A stretch of DNA of 61,772 nucleotides from UBA12567 sp964598425 (GCA_964598425.1 CAZRBV010000016.1:1-61772); one strand, 5' to 3'; counted from the stretch's first letter, positions 25,714 through 35,065 are shown. Made by a program: numbers and translations. The notes: generated by a model not told the origin, from the sequence alone.

Positions 25714-27140
25714 TCCGGCCTTTGCCCAAGTGTGACACGAAGTGTCTGCTTCGATCCTGAGATGTGATCGACGGCGGGTCGCCAAATCTCCACATCGACA
25801 TCAGAGTCTGGACTCAGCGACGATGTGATGGAACGCAGTTGGTCAACCGAGTTGGTGTTGCGACCGGCAATAGAGAGAATGACATCTCCTCGAAGAAGGC
25901 CGGCGGTGTGAGCGGCCGACGATGGTGTGACTGCTCCGATGATGACCCCCTGCGTGGGGCCGTCCAGTAAGGCGAGCAGTCGATGGATCGGTTCCTGCAC
26001 AGCCAACGTTTCGGGCGCGGGTGTCCCCGGCTGTACGGTGACGGATCGCTTCACGGGCATCTCCGGATCGCCGTCGAGAATATGTGATGTCAGAAGCACC
26101 GCATCCCCGCCGTGGCTGAACAGGTCGTGCAGCAGACCCTCGGTGGCTGGCTCATCGTCGCCAATGGCCCACACAATGTCCCCTTGGGAGCACCCCGCTG
26201 TTTGGAGGGGGGAGTGAGCATTCAGTTCGGACAGCAGTATCCCCCCCCGCCCGGCCCCTTGGCCGAGAAGGCGCATGATCGGCATGCTCCGATCAAGGAC
26301 TGTGACACCAAGGAATCCACGAACAACGGCCCCATCTTCGATGAGTTGCGGAACAACTGTCTCGATCATTCCCAGTGGAACAGCCAGCGCGACTCCAGTG
26401 AATCGATCATCAATACGCCTTGTTCCTGCATCAGCGGCGATGGCAGTGCTCATTCCGATGACATGACCGAGGTGGTTGGTCACCGGTCCGCCACTGCTTC
26501 CCGGGTTAATGGGCGCATCGATTTGAATGAAGTTTCCGTACCCGAAACCGCCAGTGCTTCGCCCGAGCCCAGAGACGACGCCGCCGGTGACCGAAAACCT
26601 GAAGTCGAGCGGAGAACCGAAGGCAAACACCATGTCGCCTTGACCTGTAGCATCCGGATTGCCGCGTGTGGCGGCAATTGTTCGGTCTGGTGAGATTCGA
26701 AGAACGGCAATGTCGGTCATCGGATCGCCAGCCACGAGTTGTGCGCGGCGGACCGTTCCATCGTGAAGGTGCACATCGACATCATTGACGCCCTGCACGA
26801 CATGCCACGCGGTCACAATGTGACCTTTGGCATCCCATAGCCATCCACTACCGGTCGTGTGTGTCGGGCCGTGGTGCCCTCGTTGCGTGCCGTCAATATG
26901 CACCACCGAGGGTTGGACAAAAGTAGCAATGTCACGTTGGGCGCGACTCAGGCTTGCGAGTATGGCTGCATCTCCGCCCGGCGCCTGCAGTCGCAGGGCT
27001 GCTTCGTGCACCCGCGTCTGTGTGCGTTGAAAGTCGAGTTCCCGCTGGCCCCACCGGACGACGATCACCACGACAACGGCACTTGCCAACAGGAGGAGGG
27101 TTGGAAGGAGCGTTCGTACGGGGTGATTACGCTGGCTCAC
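25710..27140 (-). CDS. HtrA/DegP-like membrane-anchored serine protease with two PDZ domains
   Basis: A 476-residue envelope protease. One N-terminal membrane anchor (LLPTLLLLASAVVVVIVV) is followed by a trypsin-like domain with His113 (TAWHVVQ), Asp143 (MTDIAVL) and Ser216 (INPGSSGGPV). PDZ1 starts near GFLGVTVLD. A second PDZ follows (GVIIGAVTPSSAAHTAGLLRGDVILSIAG). Such proteases degrade or sense misfolded envelope proteins. The ATG overlaps the panB stop by 4 bp, and its own stop overlaps the ABC ATPase GTG, giving a tightly coupled trio. PDZ1 contains an unusual insert around AGCSQGDIVWAIGDDEP. Confidence 0.9.
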   Translation of the reverse strand: MSQRNHPVRTLLPTLLLLASAVVVVIVVRWGQRELDFQRTQTRVHEAALRLQAPGGDAAILASLSRAQRDIATFVQPSVVHIDGTQRGHHGPTHTTGSGWLWDAKGHIVTAWHVVQGVNDVDVHLHDGTVRRAQLVAGDPMTDIAVLRISPDRTIAATRGNPDATGQGDMVFAFGSPLDFRFSVTGGVVSGLGRSTGGFGYGNFIQIDAPINPGSSGGPVTNHLGHVIGMSTAIAADAGTRRIDDRFTGVALAVPLGMIETVVPQLIEDGAVVRGFLGVTVLDRSMPIMRLLGQGAGRGGILLSELNAHSPLQTAGCSQGDIVWAIGDDEPATEGLLHDLFSHGGDAVLLTSHILDGDPEMPVKRSVTVQPGTPAPETLAVQEPIHRLLALLDGPTQGVIIGAVTPSSAAHTAGLLRGDVILSIAGRNTNSVDQLRSITSSLSPDSDVDVEIWRPAVDHISGSKQTLRVTLGQRPE

Positions 27141-27970
27141 GGCGTTGGTGCCGGTCCGTCAATCATGGTGTATGGGTGTTTGCCCAGGTTGCCGCTTGCG
27201 ACTTTGGATTTCCATGATGCGGCTGCGGCGTGAACTTCCGCCGCAATGTCAGCAACAGGTCTGGCAAAGGCCGGCTGCCAATCGGTGAGTCCAAATATGT
27301 CCTGCGTGACGACGATCTGGCCGTGGCACGCGGGGCCAGCGCCACATCCAATGACGGGCACGCTGGTTCGTTCGACGATTTGCTCGGCGACTTCGGCAGG
27401 CGTTGCCTCGATCAACAGCATGCAGGCCCCGGCGTCTTCAAGGCGAATCGCGTCTTCAACAACCCGAGCCGCTTCAGCGATCGTTCGACCGGCGGCGCGA
27501 TACCCGCCGTCATGCTTGGCTCGTTGTGGCCGCGAACCAACGTGCGCGCACACGGGAATCCCAGCTCGGTTCATCTGCGAGACGAGCCCGGTGAATGTTC
27601 CATCCACTTCGACCTTGACTGCGTCAGCGGTGCCATCTGTAAGGAAGCGGCCGGCGTTTCGAATGCCTTCAGATTCGTCGGCCTGGTACGACATGAATGG
27701 CATGTCGCCCATCACGAAGGTGTTCGGGGCGCCGCGTTTGACTGCTGCTGTCAGCGTGATCAAGAAGTCGAGTGGCGCATGAATCGTCCCGGGAAGCCCG
27801 AGCACCATTTCGGCTGCCGTGTCGCCAACGAGCAGCAGCGGGATGCCCGCCCGTTCCAGATGACGAGCTGTAGTCGCGTCGTAGGCGGTCAGGCATGCAA
27901 ACCGCTCGCCATCGACAGTCATGTGCTGCAGGGTGCGAAGCGTGACGGGTTTGGGGTCGTGGTTCGCCAT
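27137..27970 (-). CDS. panB: 3-methyl-2-oxobutanoate hydroxymethyltransferase
   Basis: A 277-residue enzyme making ketopantoate from 2-oxoisovalerate and methylene-tetrahydrofolate, the first step of pantothenate (CoA) synthesis. Blocks include FACLTAYDATTARHLERAGI, LLVGDTAAEMVLGLPGT, FVMGDMPFMSYQ, AVKVEVDG, GIPVCAHVGSRPQ, and IGCGAGPACHGQIVVTQDIFGL. The Asp residues of VGDT and MGDMPF bind the metal. The stop is shared with the HtrA-like gene start (ATGA). No panC or panD is nearby. One-carbon folate genes thyA-folA lie ~3 kb away. Confidence 0.96.
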   Translation of the reverse strand: MANHDPKPVTLRTLQHMTVDGERFACLTAYDATTARHLERAGIPLLLVGDTAAEMVLGLPGTIHAPLDFLITLTAAVKRGAPNTFVMGDMPFMSYQADESEGIRNAGRFLTDGTADAVKVEVDGTFTGLVSQMNRAGIPVCAHVGSRPQRAKHDGGYRAAGRTIAEAARVVEDAIRLEDAGACMLLIEATPAEVAEQIVERTSVPVIGCGAGPACHGQIVVTQDIFGLTDWQPAFARPVADIAAEVHAAAASWKSKVASGNLGKHPYTMIDGPAPTP

Positions 27971-28047
27971 TCAGGGAGTATCGCTCGCAATGAGTCTTGG
28001 TTCAAGCAGGAGCCCATTCGGGGACTCCCTGATGCCTGCCGTGCCCG

Positions 28048-30513
28048 TCAGAATGGAACCTCGGCCGTTCGGGGGGCGGCAGGGTCGGGAAGGCCGCCTG
28101 CCGCGGCAAGCTGTTTTTCGGTGAGGAGACCTCGTACCGACTCAAGCCGCTTCAGTGCTGCCTCGCGGCGGGCGAACATCTGCTGCTGAATGTCCTGCCG
28201 AATGCGCTGGGCGGCAAAGAAGGCCTCCTGCTCGTTGGCGGGTGGATCTTCTTTGGCTTCGATGGCGGCAATGGCTTCTTCGGTTGCAGTCCACCACGCA
28301 TCATCATGTTCGATCCGAGCCGCGGCTATCGTTGCACGTTGGTCATCAGTGAGCGAGTCGATCCTGAGCGCGCGATCGTAGATGTCCGCAAAGTGATCTG
28401 TGTTCGCAACATCGGGGTGCGCTTCAAGAAGCCACAGGCGATGAAACGTGGCCGGGCTGGCAATGACAGACTCGATGGTTCGTGCCGTGTCTTGGGTGAA
28501 CACCGCGAGTTCGCCCCGTTTCTTGGCGAGGTCTGTTCGTACCTGCTGCACTTCCATCGCCGCATTCACGTCGATCGACATGCTGCCGCCTCCTTGGGCT
28601 TGCGACATCATTGACTGCATGGCTTGGTCCAACCTGAGTGTCTTATCCTGAATATCGGTCATGAGGGCGGTCGCGGGGCCATGCCACTTCGACAAGGCTT
28701 GCCTTGCTGCGGCGTACTCCGCGTCGTTGAGCGATGCCTGATCGACGAGGCCGAGCAAGTCGACACGTGCTCGATTGTCGGGAACACCGATGAGTTGCAG
28801 GCTGCGAGACATGCCACCCGCGTCCTGAAGCAGTTGTCTTGTGCGAGAGAGCCGCCAGGGTTCGATGGCGTCTGCATCACCGAGCTCGGCGACGCCCGCA
28901 AAGAACGCGTCATCGAGTTCATCCAGCCCCTCACGTGAAATGGGCGCCATCATGTCGATTGCGAATGCCATACGATCGGCATCGTTCATGTCGGCCATCG
29001 ACTCTCTGAAAGCGTCCTTCTGAGCCTCTTTCTCGGCAGCGCGAACCGATTCCATTTCGGATCTGGCGGTGTCGTGCGCTTCAAAGAGCTTGCCGAGCGT
29101 TTGACTGCCAGATTCGGTCAGCGCCAGATCACGGGCCAGCCCGTCGATCAGGGATTGACTGATTGCAGGAAGCGCGTTGTGGCCAGCGAACAAATCTGCG
29201 TATCCCCCGTCAGACGATGTTTCCGATGCCACAACAACAGGCGCACCTTCATCCGAGTCGCCAGTGGACATGACCACTGTGGTGCTTGAGATGATTGTTT
29301 CTTGCGATTCGTTTGAGCCACCCTCGTTCTGCAGCTCGCGTGCCAACTCGCTCGGCACCAACGCCATAATGGCGTCAATGGACTCGTTCGCGCGACTGTT
29401 CCACGCCTCCAGAGCGTCCACGAAGTGGTCGGAGCCAGGAAGGTCGAATGTCACGTTGCCATCATCATCAACTTCGGTGGCGACATTCTGCTGCTCAGCG
29501 GTGTCTTTCCAGTAGGCCTCCAGGGCGTCGATGAGAAGGTCTGTTGCGTCATCGTTCCAGAACGCGACAATACGATCGATTTCAGTATGGACGTCCGGCG
29601 GGAGATCCATGCGCTTCGCGCGGCGGGCCATGGGGGTGACGCGATCAGAGAGTGCTGCTTCCGACGCAGATGCCCGAATGACCCTGATCCGCTGATCCGA
29701 GGGAAGCAGGGGCACCAGTGCTCGCAGGCCACTGGCAATGTGCCGCTGCAGACTCAACGTGGCTGGCTCAGTGAGTTCCTGGGCATTCCGCTGGCCGTCG
29801 CGAAAGAGATTGATGAGCCGTGACATCTCGGCGGGATCCGGTGGCACATCGCCATACTCCGCTTGCGCAGCATTTAGCTCGGCGAGCGTCTCGGAAAACT
29901 CGATGAGTGCTTTGGACCGGGCCGCCCCGAGCGTCTTGAGGCCGCTGGTGTATCGATCTTCCCAGGGGGTCAACATGGCTTCGATATCGGCCCGCTGGGC
30001 GTCGCTGAGCGACCGCCAATCGATGGCGAATCGTGGCTCGGCCTGTGGGAGCGAGGATCCCCCGATGATGTCCATCGCCCGGTGGCGAAGCCGCTCGCGG
30101 GTTCGGTGCTCGCGGATCCGTTCCAGAGGGGCCTGCTGGGTGTCGCCGAGCACCGCCGCAATTCGATCCATGAGTATCGCGTCCTGCTCGGCAATCAGCC
30201 TGCGAATCCTGTCGGTCTTGGCCAGCCCGCTGCGGGCCTTCTCGGGATCGGAGGCCGTGAGAGAGCCCATCCCATTGGTGTCGTCGAGAAAGGGGTCGAT
30301 TTGCTCGGTTCGCACCTGTTTCATGCCCGCGAGGTACTGATTGTGTATCTGGGCGATGTCCTCCAGCTGCGCGGGAGATGGTGCAACCAAGTCGAGGCGA
30401 TCACGCAGGACCTTCCAGCCCAGATCACCGACAAAGGGCCCGGACAGGATTTGAGCCTGAGCTCCGCATGTCCCGGCAAGCATGAGGCACGCTGCGATGA
30501 GTCGAGTCAGCAT
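28048..30513 (-). CDS. Large secreted all-helical protein with repeated LTxxQ (Spy/CpxP)-like modules
   Basis: An 821-residue protein with a clear signal peptide (MLTRLIAACLMLAGTCGAQA). The rest is charged and predicted helical, with no transmembrane segment. Short segments of the form S/L-L-[ST]-x-x-Q-x(3)-I recur: PSPAQLEDIAQIHNQYLAGM near the N-terminus, SLSDAQRADIEAM, LLPSDQRIRVIRA, SLNDAEYAAARQAL, SLTDDQRATIAAA and LLTEKQLAAAGG. Each is followed by a long basic helix, like the LTxxQ modules of Spy/CpxP periplasmic chaperones and metal/stress sensors. The family itself is not one I recognise. It is divergent from glnN and probably monocistronic. Confidence 0.6.
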   Translation of the reverse strand: MLTRLIAACLMLAGTCGAQAQILSGPFVGDLGWKVLRDRLDLVAPSPAQLEDIAQIHNQYLAGMKQVRTEQIDPFLDDTNGMGSLTASDPEKARSGLAKTDRIRRLIAEQDAILMDRIAAVLGDTQQAPLERIREHRTRERLRHRAMDIIGGSSLPQAEPRFAIDWRSLSDAQRADIEAMLTPWEDRYTSGLKTLGAARSKALIEFSETLAELNAAQAEYGDVPPDPAEMSRLINLFRDGQRNAQELTEPATLSLQRHIASGLRALVPLLPSDQRIRVIRASASEAALSDRVTPMARRAKRMDLPPDVHTEIDRIVAFWNDDATDLLIDALEAYWKDTAEQQNVATEVDDDGNVTFDLPGSDHFVDALEAWNSRANESIDAIMALVPSELARELQNEGGSNESQETIISSTTVVMSTGDSDEGAPVVVASETSSDGGYADLFAGHNALPAISQSLIDGLARDLALTESGSQTLGKLFEAHDTARSEMESVRAAEKEAQKDAFRESMADMNDADRMAFAIDMMAPISREGLDELDDAFFAGVAELGDADAIEPWRLSRTRQLLQDAGGMSRSLQLIGVPDNRARVDLLGLVDQASLNDAEYAAARQALSKWHGPATALMTDIQDKTLRLDQAMQSMMSQAQGGGSMSIDVNAAMEVQQVRTDLAKKRGELAVFTQDTARTIESVIASPATFHRLWLLEAHPDVANTDHFADIYDRALRIDSLTDDQRATIAAARIEHDDAWWTATEEAIAAIEAKEDPPANEQEAFFAAQRIRQDIQQQMFARREAALKRLESVRGLLTEKQLAAAGGLPDPAAPRTAEVPF

Positions 30514-30545
30514 CGTGAAGAGTCCTTTCGAGGCGTTGAGCCGAT

Positions 30546-30567
30546 TGACCAGATCCCATCTTGGTCA
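30546..30567. promoter_or_regulatory. Candidate operator: TGACCA-N10-TGGTCA between divergent genes
   Basis: A perfect 6-bp inverted repeat separated by 10 bases lies in the 149-bp gap between the divergent LTxxQ-like protein gene and glnN. The spacing suits a dimeric regulator contacting one face of DNA. Nothing identifies the regulator. With a bulged T the inner bases also pair (GAT/ATC), so an RNA stem is an alternative. Confidence 0.3.
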
Positions 30568-30662
30568 CAAAGGGTTCACTTGTCCAGTACCCCTGCAAAA
30601 CAAGCAGTTTCCGTCCCGATCGCTGGCACGGCGCATGGGGCTTGATTGGTATCCTCCCAGCC

Positions 30663-32879
30663 ATGAGCAGACTCGCCAATCGCCCGTCGTCATTCATCGA
30701 AACACTCGCACAACGCATGGAGCCCACCAGCATGCCCGACGCTCACGCGGATACGTGGATTCGTGATGCCGCAAGCCAATTCGGCGATCGATACGGCATT
30801 CTCACTTTCGCCGGTGAGAATGTCCGCCGCCGGCTCTCGCCATCTGCACTCGAGCGCCTCGATCGGACTGTGACCCGCCGCGAACCGCTTGATCCTCGCG
30901 TTGCAGACGAGATTGCGACAGCCATGAAGGACTGGGCGATAGAGAACGGCTGCACCCATTACTGCCACTGGTTTCAGCCACTCACTGGTTCAACGGCCGA
31001 GAAGCATGACTCGTTCTTGAGCATCGACAGCAACGGTCAGCCGATTACTGAGTTCTCGGGCAACCAACTTATCCAGGCCGAACCGGATGCCAGCTCGTTT
31101 CCGAGCGGCGGCATTCGTGATACATGGGAAGCCCGCGGGTACACGGCGTGGGATCCGACCAGTCCGGCGTTCATTGTTCGAAACGGTGGCGAGCGGACGC
31201 TGTGCATTCCAACGTGCTTCGTGTCATGGACCGGCGAGTCGCTCGACCAGAAAACGCCGCTGCTTCGAAGCGATGAAGCACTCAGCAAGCAGGCCATGCG
31301 AGTGCTTCGCCTCTTTGGCAACGCAGACGGTGTGGATCATGTGACGACGACGCTTGGAATTGAGCAGGAGTATTTCCTCATTGACGAGGATCTTGCTGCG
31401 ATGCGAGCGGACATCATTCTCTGTGGTCGCACGATCATGGGCGCCGATTCGCCGAAGGGTCACCAACTTGATGACCACTACTTTGGCGCGATTCCACGCG
31501 ACGTGCAGGCCTATATGGCGGACGTCGAAGCGCGGCTCTTTGAACTTGGAATCCCGGCCAAGACGCGGCACAATGAAGTGGCGCCTCGACAGTTCGAGTT
31601 GGCACCATTGTTTGAGCGATCGAACGTGGCCAGCGATCACCAGATGCTCACGATGAGCGTGCTGCAGAAAGTGGCGCGCCAGCACGGCATGCGGTGCCTC
31701 ATTCACGAGAAGCCGTTTCAAGGCATCAACGGAACCGGTAAGCACAACAACTGGGCGATGAGTACAAACACCGGGCACAACCTGCTCAGCCCGGGTAAGG
31801 CGGGGCAAAGCAATCTGCAGTTCCTGACCTTCGTGTGCGCGGTCGTGCGAGCACTTGATCTGCACGCGGACATTCTCCGCGCTTCGGTTGCAAATGCAGG
31901 CAACGACCATCGCCTTGGCGCGAATGAGGCGCCTCCAGCAATCTTGAGCATCTACACAGGCGAGGAACTTGGTCGAGTGCTTGAGAATCTCGCCACTGGC
32001 GAAACGTCCGATTTCCGGGCGGACTCGTCGATGGATCTTGGTACGGCTGCAGTTCCGACCTTGCAGAGACACTCAGGTGATCGCAATCGCACGAGCCCAT
32101 TTGCGTTCATTGGAAATCGGTTTGAGTTTCGCGCGGTTGGCGGCACTGCGAGTGTCGCGTGGCCAAACGCAGTGCTCAACACAATCATCACCGAGTCACT
32201 GGACTGGATTGTGACCGAGATGGAGAAGCATATCGATGGCAATGGCTCTGTTGAAGCTGCAGCGATAGATGTGCTGGGTGGTGTCATGACGGATCACCAT
32301 CGCGTGATCTTCAACGGCGATAATTACAGCGCAGCGTGGCATGAAGAGGCAGCCCGACGGGGACTTCCGATTCTTCGAGGTACGGCCGATGCGCTTCCGG
32401 CATTTCGAAAAGATTCGGTACGTGAGATGTTCCATACCTACGGGGTCATGAGTGCGACGGAAGTTGATGCTCGTGTTGATGTCCTGTTTGAAACCTATGT
32501 ACACACCATGGGCATCGAGGCTCGGACGATGGTGCAGATGGCAGAGACCATGGTGCTTCCTGCAGCCACGCGCTACCAGACCGACCTCGCGACGGCGATC
32601 TCGGCCACCGAGGCGGCGGGCGTTGAATGCCCCGCGAGCGGCGGCCGTTTGCATGATCTCGTTGAGCATGTGACCGGACTTGAAGAGGCCATCAGCGCGA
32701 TCAAAGAGGCCCTTGATCACACCGGCGACTCGTGTGACGTTCACGCAAGGGCGGTGCAGGATCGACTCATTCCTGCAATGGAGACGGCGAGGCGTCACTG
32801 TGATGCCATCGAGCGGACGGTGCCGGCCGATCTCTGGCCGATGCCGACGTATACGGATCTGCTGTTCGGCGGTGAGTGA
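30663..32879 (+). CDS. glnN: Glutamine synthetase type III
   Basis: A 738-residue GSIII, the large dodecameric form found in Bacteroidota, cyanobacteria and planctomycetes. It makes glutamine from glutamate, ammonia and ATP. Diagnostic blocks are YCHWFQPLTGSTAEKHDSF, the FSGNQLIQAEPDASSFPSGG stretch, LGIEQEYFLID, TRHNEVAPRQFELAP, KPFQGINGTGKHNNWAMSTN, and RNRTSPFAFIGNRFEFRAVG. ATG 30663 gives the family-like N-terminus. The 34 in-frame codons upstream are not conserved-looking. It is divergent from the LTxxQ-like secreted protein, with an inverted repeat between them that could serve nitrogen control (inference). Confidence 0.96.
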   Translation: MSRLANRPSSFIETLAQRMEPTSMPDAHADTWIRDAASQFGDRYGILTFAGENVRRRLSPSALERLDRTVTRREPLDPRVADEIATAMKDWAIENGCTHYCHWFQPLTGSTAEKHDSFLSIDSNGQPITEFSGNQLIQAEPDASSFPSGGIRDTWEARGYTAWDPTSPAFIVRNGGERTLCIPTCFVSWTGESLDQKTPLLRSDEALSKQAMRVLRLFGNADGVDHVTTTLGIEQEYFLIDEDLAAMRADIILCGRTIMGADSPKGHQLDDHYFGAIPRDVQAYMADVEARLFELGIPAKTRHNEVAPRQFELAPLFERSNVASDHQMLTMSVLQKVARQHGMRCLIHEKPFQGINGTGKHNNWAMSTNTGHNLLSPGKAGQSNLQFLTFVCAVVRALDLHADILRASVANAGNDHRLGANEAPPAILSIYTGEELGRVLENLATGETSDFRADSSMDLGTAAVPTLQRHSGDRNRTSPFAFIGNRFEFRAVGGTASVAWPNAVLNTIITESLDWIVTEMEKHIDGNGSVEAAAIDVLGGVMTDHHRVIFNGDNYSAAWHEEAARRGLPILRGTADALPAFRKDSVREMFHTYGVMSATEVDARVDVLFETYVHTMGIEARTMVQMAETMVLPAATRYQTDLATAISATEAAGVECPASGGRLHDLVEHVTGLEEAISAIKEALDHTGDSCDVHARAVQDRLIPAMETARRHCDAIERTVPADLWPMPTYTDLLFGGE

Positions 32880-32888
32880 GCGGGCCTG

Positions 32889-33641
32889 TCAGGCGTTCCC
32901 GGACTTGCCCTGAGCAGCGACAGCGGCTTCGGCGGCCGCGATGGCGTCGGTGTCACCGAGGTACCGACGGCCGAGCACGTTCATCGAGTCATCAAAGTCG
33001 TACACCATCGGAACGCCCGTTGGGATATTGAGTCCGGTGATGTCTTCATCTGAGATATTGTCGAGGTGCTTGACCAGTGCTCGGAGCGAGTTGCCGTGCG
33101 CAGCGATGATCAGACGCGCTCCAGCGGCCACTCGTGGCCGGATGATGTCGTTCCAGTATGGGATGACCCGATCGACGGTGTCCTTGAGGCATTCGCCAAC
33201 CGGAAGCTGATCCGCGGGAACATCGGCATAGCGGGGGTCGTTGCCAGGGAACATTGGATCATCTTTCGCCACCGGAGGCGGTGGCGTGTCATAGGATCGT
33301 CGCCAGATGTGTACCTGGTCATCACCGTGCTTTGCCGCGGTGTCCGCCTTGCTCAGCCCCTGAAGGGCGCCGTAGTGGCGTTCATTGAGCTGCCATGCTT
33401 TGGTGGTCGGCACCCAGCACCGATCGAGCCCGTGCAGCACGAACCATAGTGTTCGGATGGCTCGGGTGAGCACGCTGGTGTAGGCAGCGTCGAAGGCGAA
33501 TCCCTCATCGCGAAGGAGTTGGCCTGCCGTTGTGGCCTCTGCAATGCCGCGATCGGAGAGATCCGAGTCGAACCACCCGGTAAAGCGGTTCTCGAGATTC
33601 CACTGACTTTGGCCATGGCGAATGCATACGAGGGTTGGCAT
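32889..33641 (-). CDS. gpmA: 2,3-bisphosphoglycerate-dependent phosphoglycerate mutase
   Basis: A 250-residue glycolytic mutase interconverting 3- and 2-phosphoglycerate. The phosphohistidine site is CIRHGQSQWNLENRFTGWFD (His9), followed by DLSDRGIAEA, LNERHYGALQGLSKADTAAK, RRSYDTPPPP, and the second active-site His in IIAAHGNSLRALVKHLDN. Length equals the E. coli GpmA. ATG 33641 is chosen because the in-frame upstream codons are not family-like. It converges with glnN, 9 bp apart. Confidence 0.97.
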   Translation of the reverse strand: MPTLVCIRHGQSQWNLENRFTGWFDSDLSDRGIAEATTAGQLLRDEGFAFDAAYTSVLTRAIRTLWFVLHGLDRCWVPTTKAWQLNERHYGALQGLSKADTAAKHGDDQVHIWRRSYDTPPPPVAKDDPMFPGNDPRYADVPADQLPVGECLKDTVDRVIPYWNDIIRPRVAAGARLIIAAHGNSLRALVKHLDNISDEDITGLNIPTGVPMVYDFDDSMNVLGRRYLGDTDAIAAAEAAVAAQGKSGNA

Positions 33642-33682
33642 GAGCGGATCATAGTCGGCGCGAGCGCCTCGTTGCGAGGCTG

Positions 33683-35065
33683 TCAGGGGCACTCGCCCCA
33701 ATGGCTCAGGATGGTCAGAAGATCCTCCACGTCGACCGAGCCGTCGCCGTTCAGATCGCCGGCCGCGGTTTCGTCACCCCAGAAGGTGAGGAATGCGACG
33801 ATGTCGCTCCCGTCACGGTCGTCATCGAAGTCAAGGTCACCGGGGCACGCGCAGCGATCGAGGATCGAATCGGCGTTGCCGTCAGCTCCCGGCATGAGTA
33901 TTTCGCAGAGGTCCGCTCGTCCGGTGGCGTCACAATCCTCAACGGGCACTACCCACGCAATGCGTTCGGTCGCGAGTGATCCGCCGTCCATGGCAACCAT
34001 GCCTTGGTCGAGGGCGGCGACATATCGAGGGGGGCCAAGCGCTGCTTCACCCGGGGATATCTCGCCCTGGTAGTACCACGCCCCCGAACTGCGGTGCAGG
34101 TGGTGCGTTGAGAATTGAAACAACATCATATTCCAGACGACGACCACCATGTCATTGCCGTCGAGGGCAATGTCGTTGATCTGACTGCCTGGTTGCAGCC
34201 ACGGGAGTGACCCGATGACTGATTCGGGATTCCACGCGGCACCGTTGTGCGTCCACACGCTCACGATGGCATCGGAGTAGGTGGAGCTCAGGTAGGCCCC
34301 GTGCTCTGCCGAGGCGATCGTGTCGCCGTCAACAGCAACATATTGCCCGTACCGGCCATCAACCTGACTCATGGTGAAGTATCCACCCGAGCTCCACGTC
34401 TCGCCGCTTCGTGTGTAGTGCCAGACCAGGCCGCAGTCGACATTGGCACCCACGTCAGCCGATGGGAGCCCTATGGCGAGCCGGTCGCCGTCAACCGCGA
34501 CATGAACCCGGAACCCACTGTCGAGGGGGAGTCCTATGGTTTGGACTTTAGACCACGTGCCACCCCCGGGATCGTGTTCCAACATCTGCACTCGAGCGGC
34601 ACCTGCGTCGGAGACTTCCGCTACGGCAATCCATGGATACGACATGGCCGCGGACTGCAGAGAGTATCCAGGAGAGGTTTCGTAGTCGGCGTCGAAGGCC
34701 CATGTGCCGCCATCGTGTTTGAACACGCGAACCAGTCCCTGATTGTGATCCGGAGCCGAGACCGCAAGCCAGCCGCTGGAGAGGGCGACGCCAGTGCCAA
34801 AACTCACATTGACAGCATCCCCTGAGAGGGTCTGCGTGAGCTGCCATGAACTTCCATTCCACTCGCGAATACGCACACTTCCGGTGTAGCTGTTGGCGCT
34901 GTAGTCCCCAATCACGAGTGTTCCATCCTCAAGATCGACGGCGCGTGCATAGCGCACACCGTCACCGCCTGAGGGATCCCAGTGGTCCGCGATCGGGCAT
35001 GATTGCGAGTACCCCAGCGATGTCAGGGTTGTGAGAGCGAGTACTGCGGCGGATAATTGATTCAA
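33683..35065 (-). CDS. Secreted repeat (propeller-like) protein with Phycisphaerae-type dockerin-like tail
   Basis: A 460-residue exported protein with a signal peptide (MNQLSAAVLALTTLTSLGYS). The body has about six repeats of the shape '[AV]VDGDxLAIGxP...G.VWHYTRSG..W' (for example DLEDGTLVIGDYSAN, ALSSGWLAVSAPDH, AVDGDRLAIGLPSAD, AVDGDTIASAEHGA, ALDGNDMVVVVWN), the FG-GAP-like repeats common in planctomycetes. The C-terminus reads GRADLCEILMPGADGNADSI, then GDLDFDDDRDGSDIVAFL and GDLNGDGSVDVEDLLTILSH, two calcium-loop dockerin-like units. This tail is frequent in Phycisphaerae secreted proteins and may be an anchoring or sorting signal (inference). Function unknown. Confidence 0.75.
   Translation of the reverse strand: MNQLSAAVLALTTLTSLGYSQSCPIADHWDPSGGDGVRYARAVDLEDGTLVIGDYSANSYTGSVRIREWNGSSWQLTQTLSGDAVNVSFGTGVALSSGWLAVSAPDHNQGLVRVFKHDGGTWAFDADYETSPGYSLQSAAMSYPWIAVAEVSDAGAARVQMLEHDPGGGTWSKVQTIGLPLDSGFRVHVAVDGDRLAIGLPSADVGANVDCGLVWHYTRSGETWSSGGYFTMSQVDGRYGQYVAVDGDTIASAEHGAYLSSTYSDAIVSVWTHNGAAWNPESVIGSLPWLQPGSQINDIALDGNDMVVVVWNMMLFQFSTHHLHRSSGAWYYQGEISPGEAALGPPRYVAALDQGMVAMDGGSLATERIAWVVPVEDCDATGRADLCEILMPGADGNADSILDRCACPGDLDFDDDRDGSDIVAFLTFWGDETAAGDLNGDGSVDVEDLLTILSHWGECP

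Noticed and set aside
24922..25767. Plus-strand open frame of 281 codons
   Set aside because: Mirror of the OppF-like ATPase on the other strand; no recognisable motif of its own.
29738..30340. Plus-strand open frame of 200 codons, Ser/Arg-rich
   Set aside because: Antisense to the 821-residue secreted protein and of typical shadow composition.
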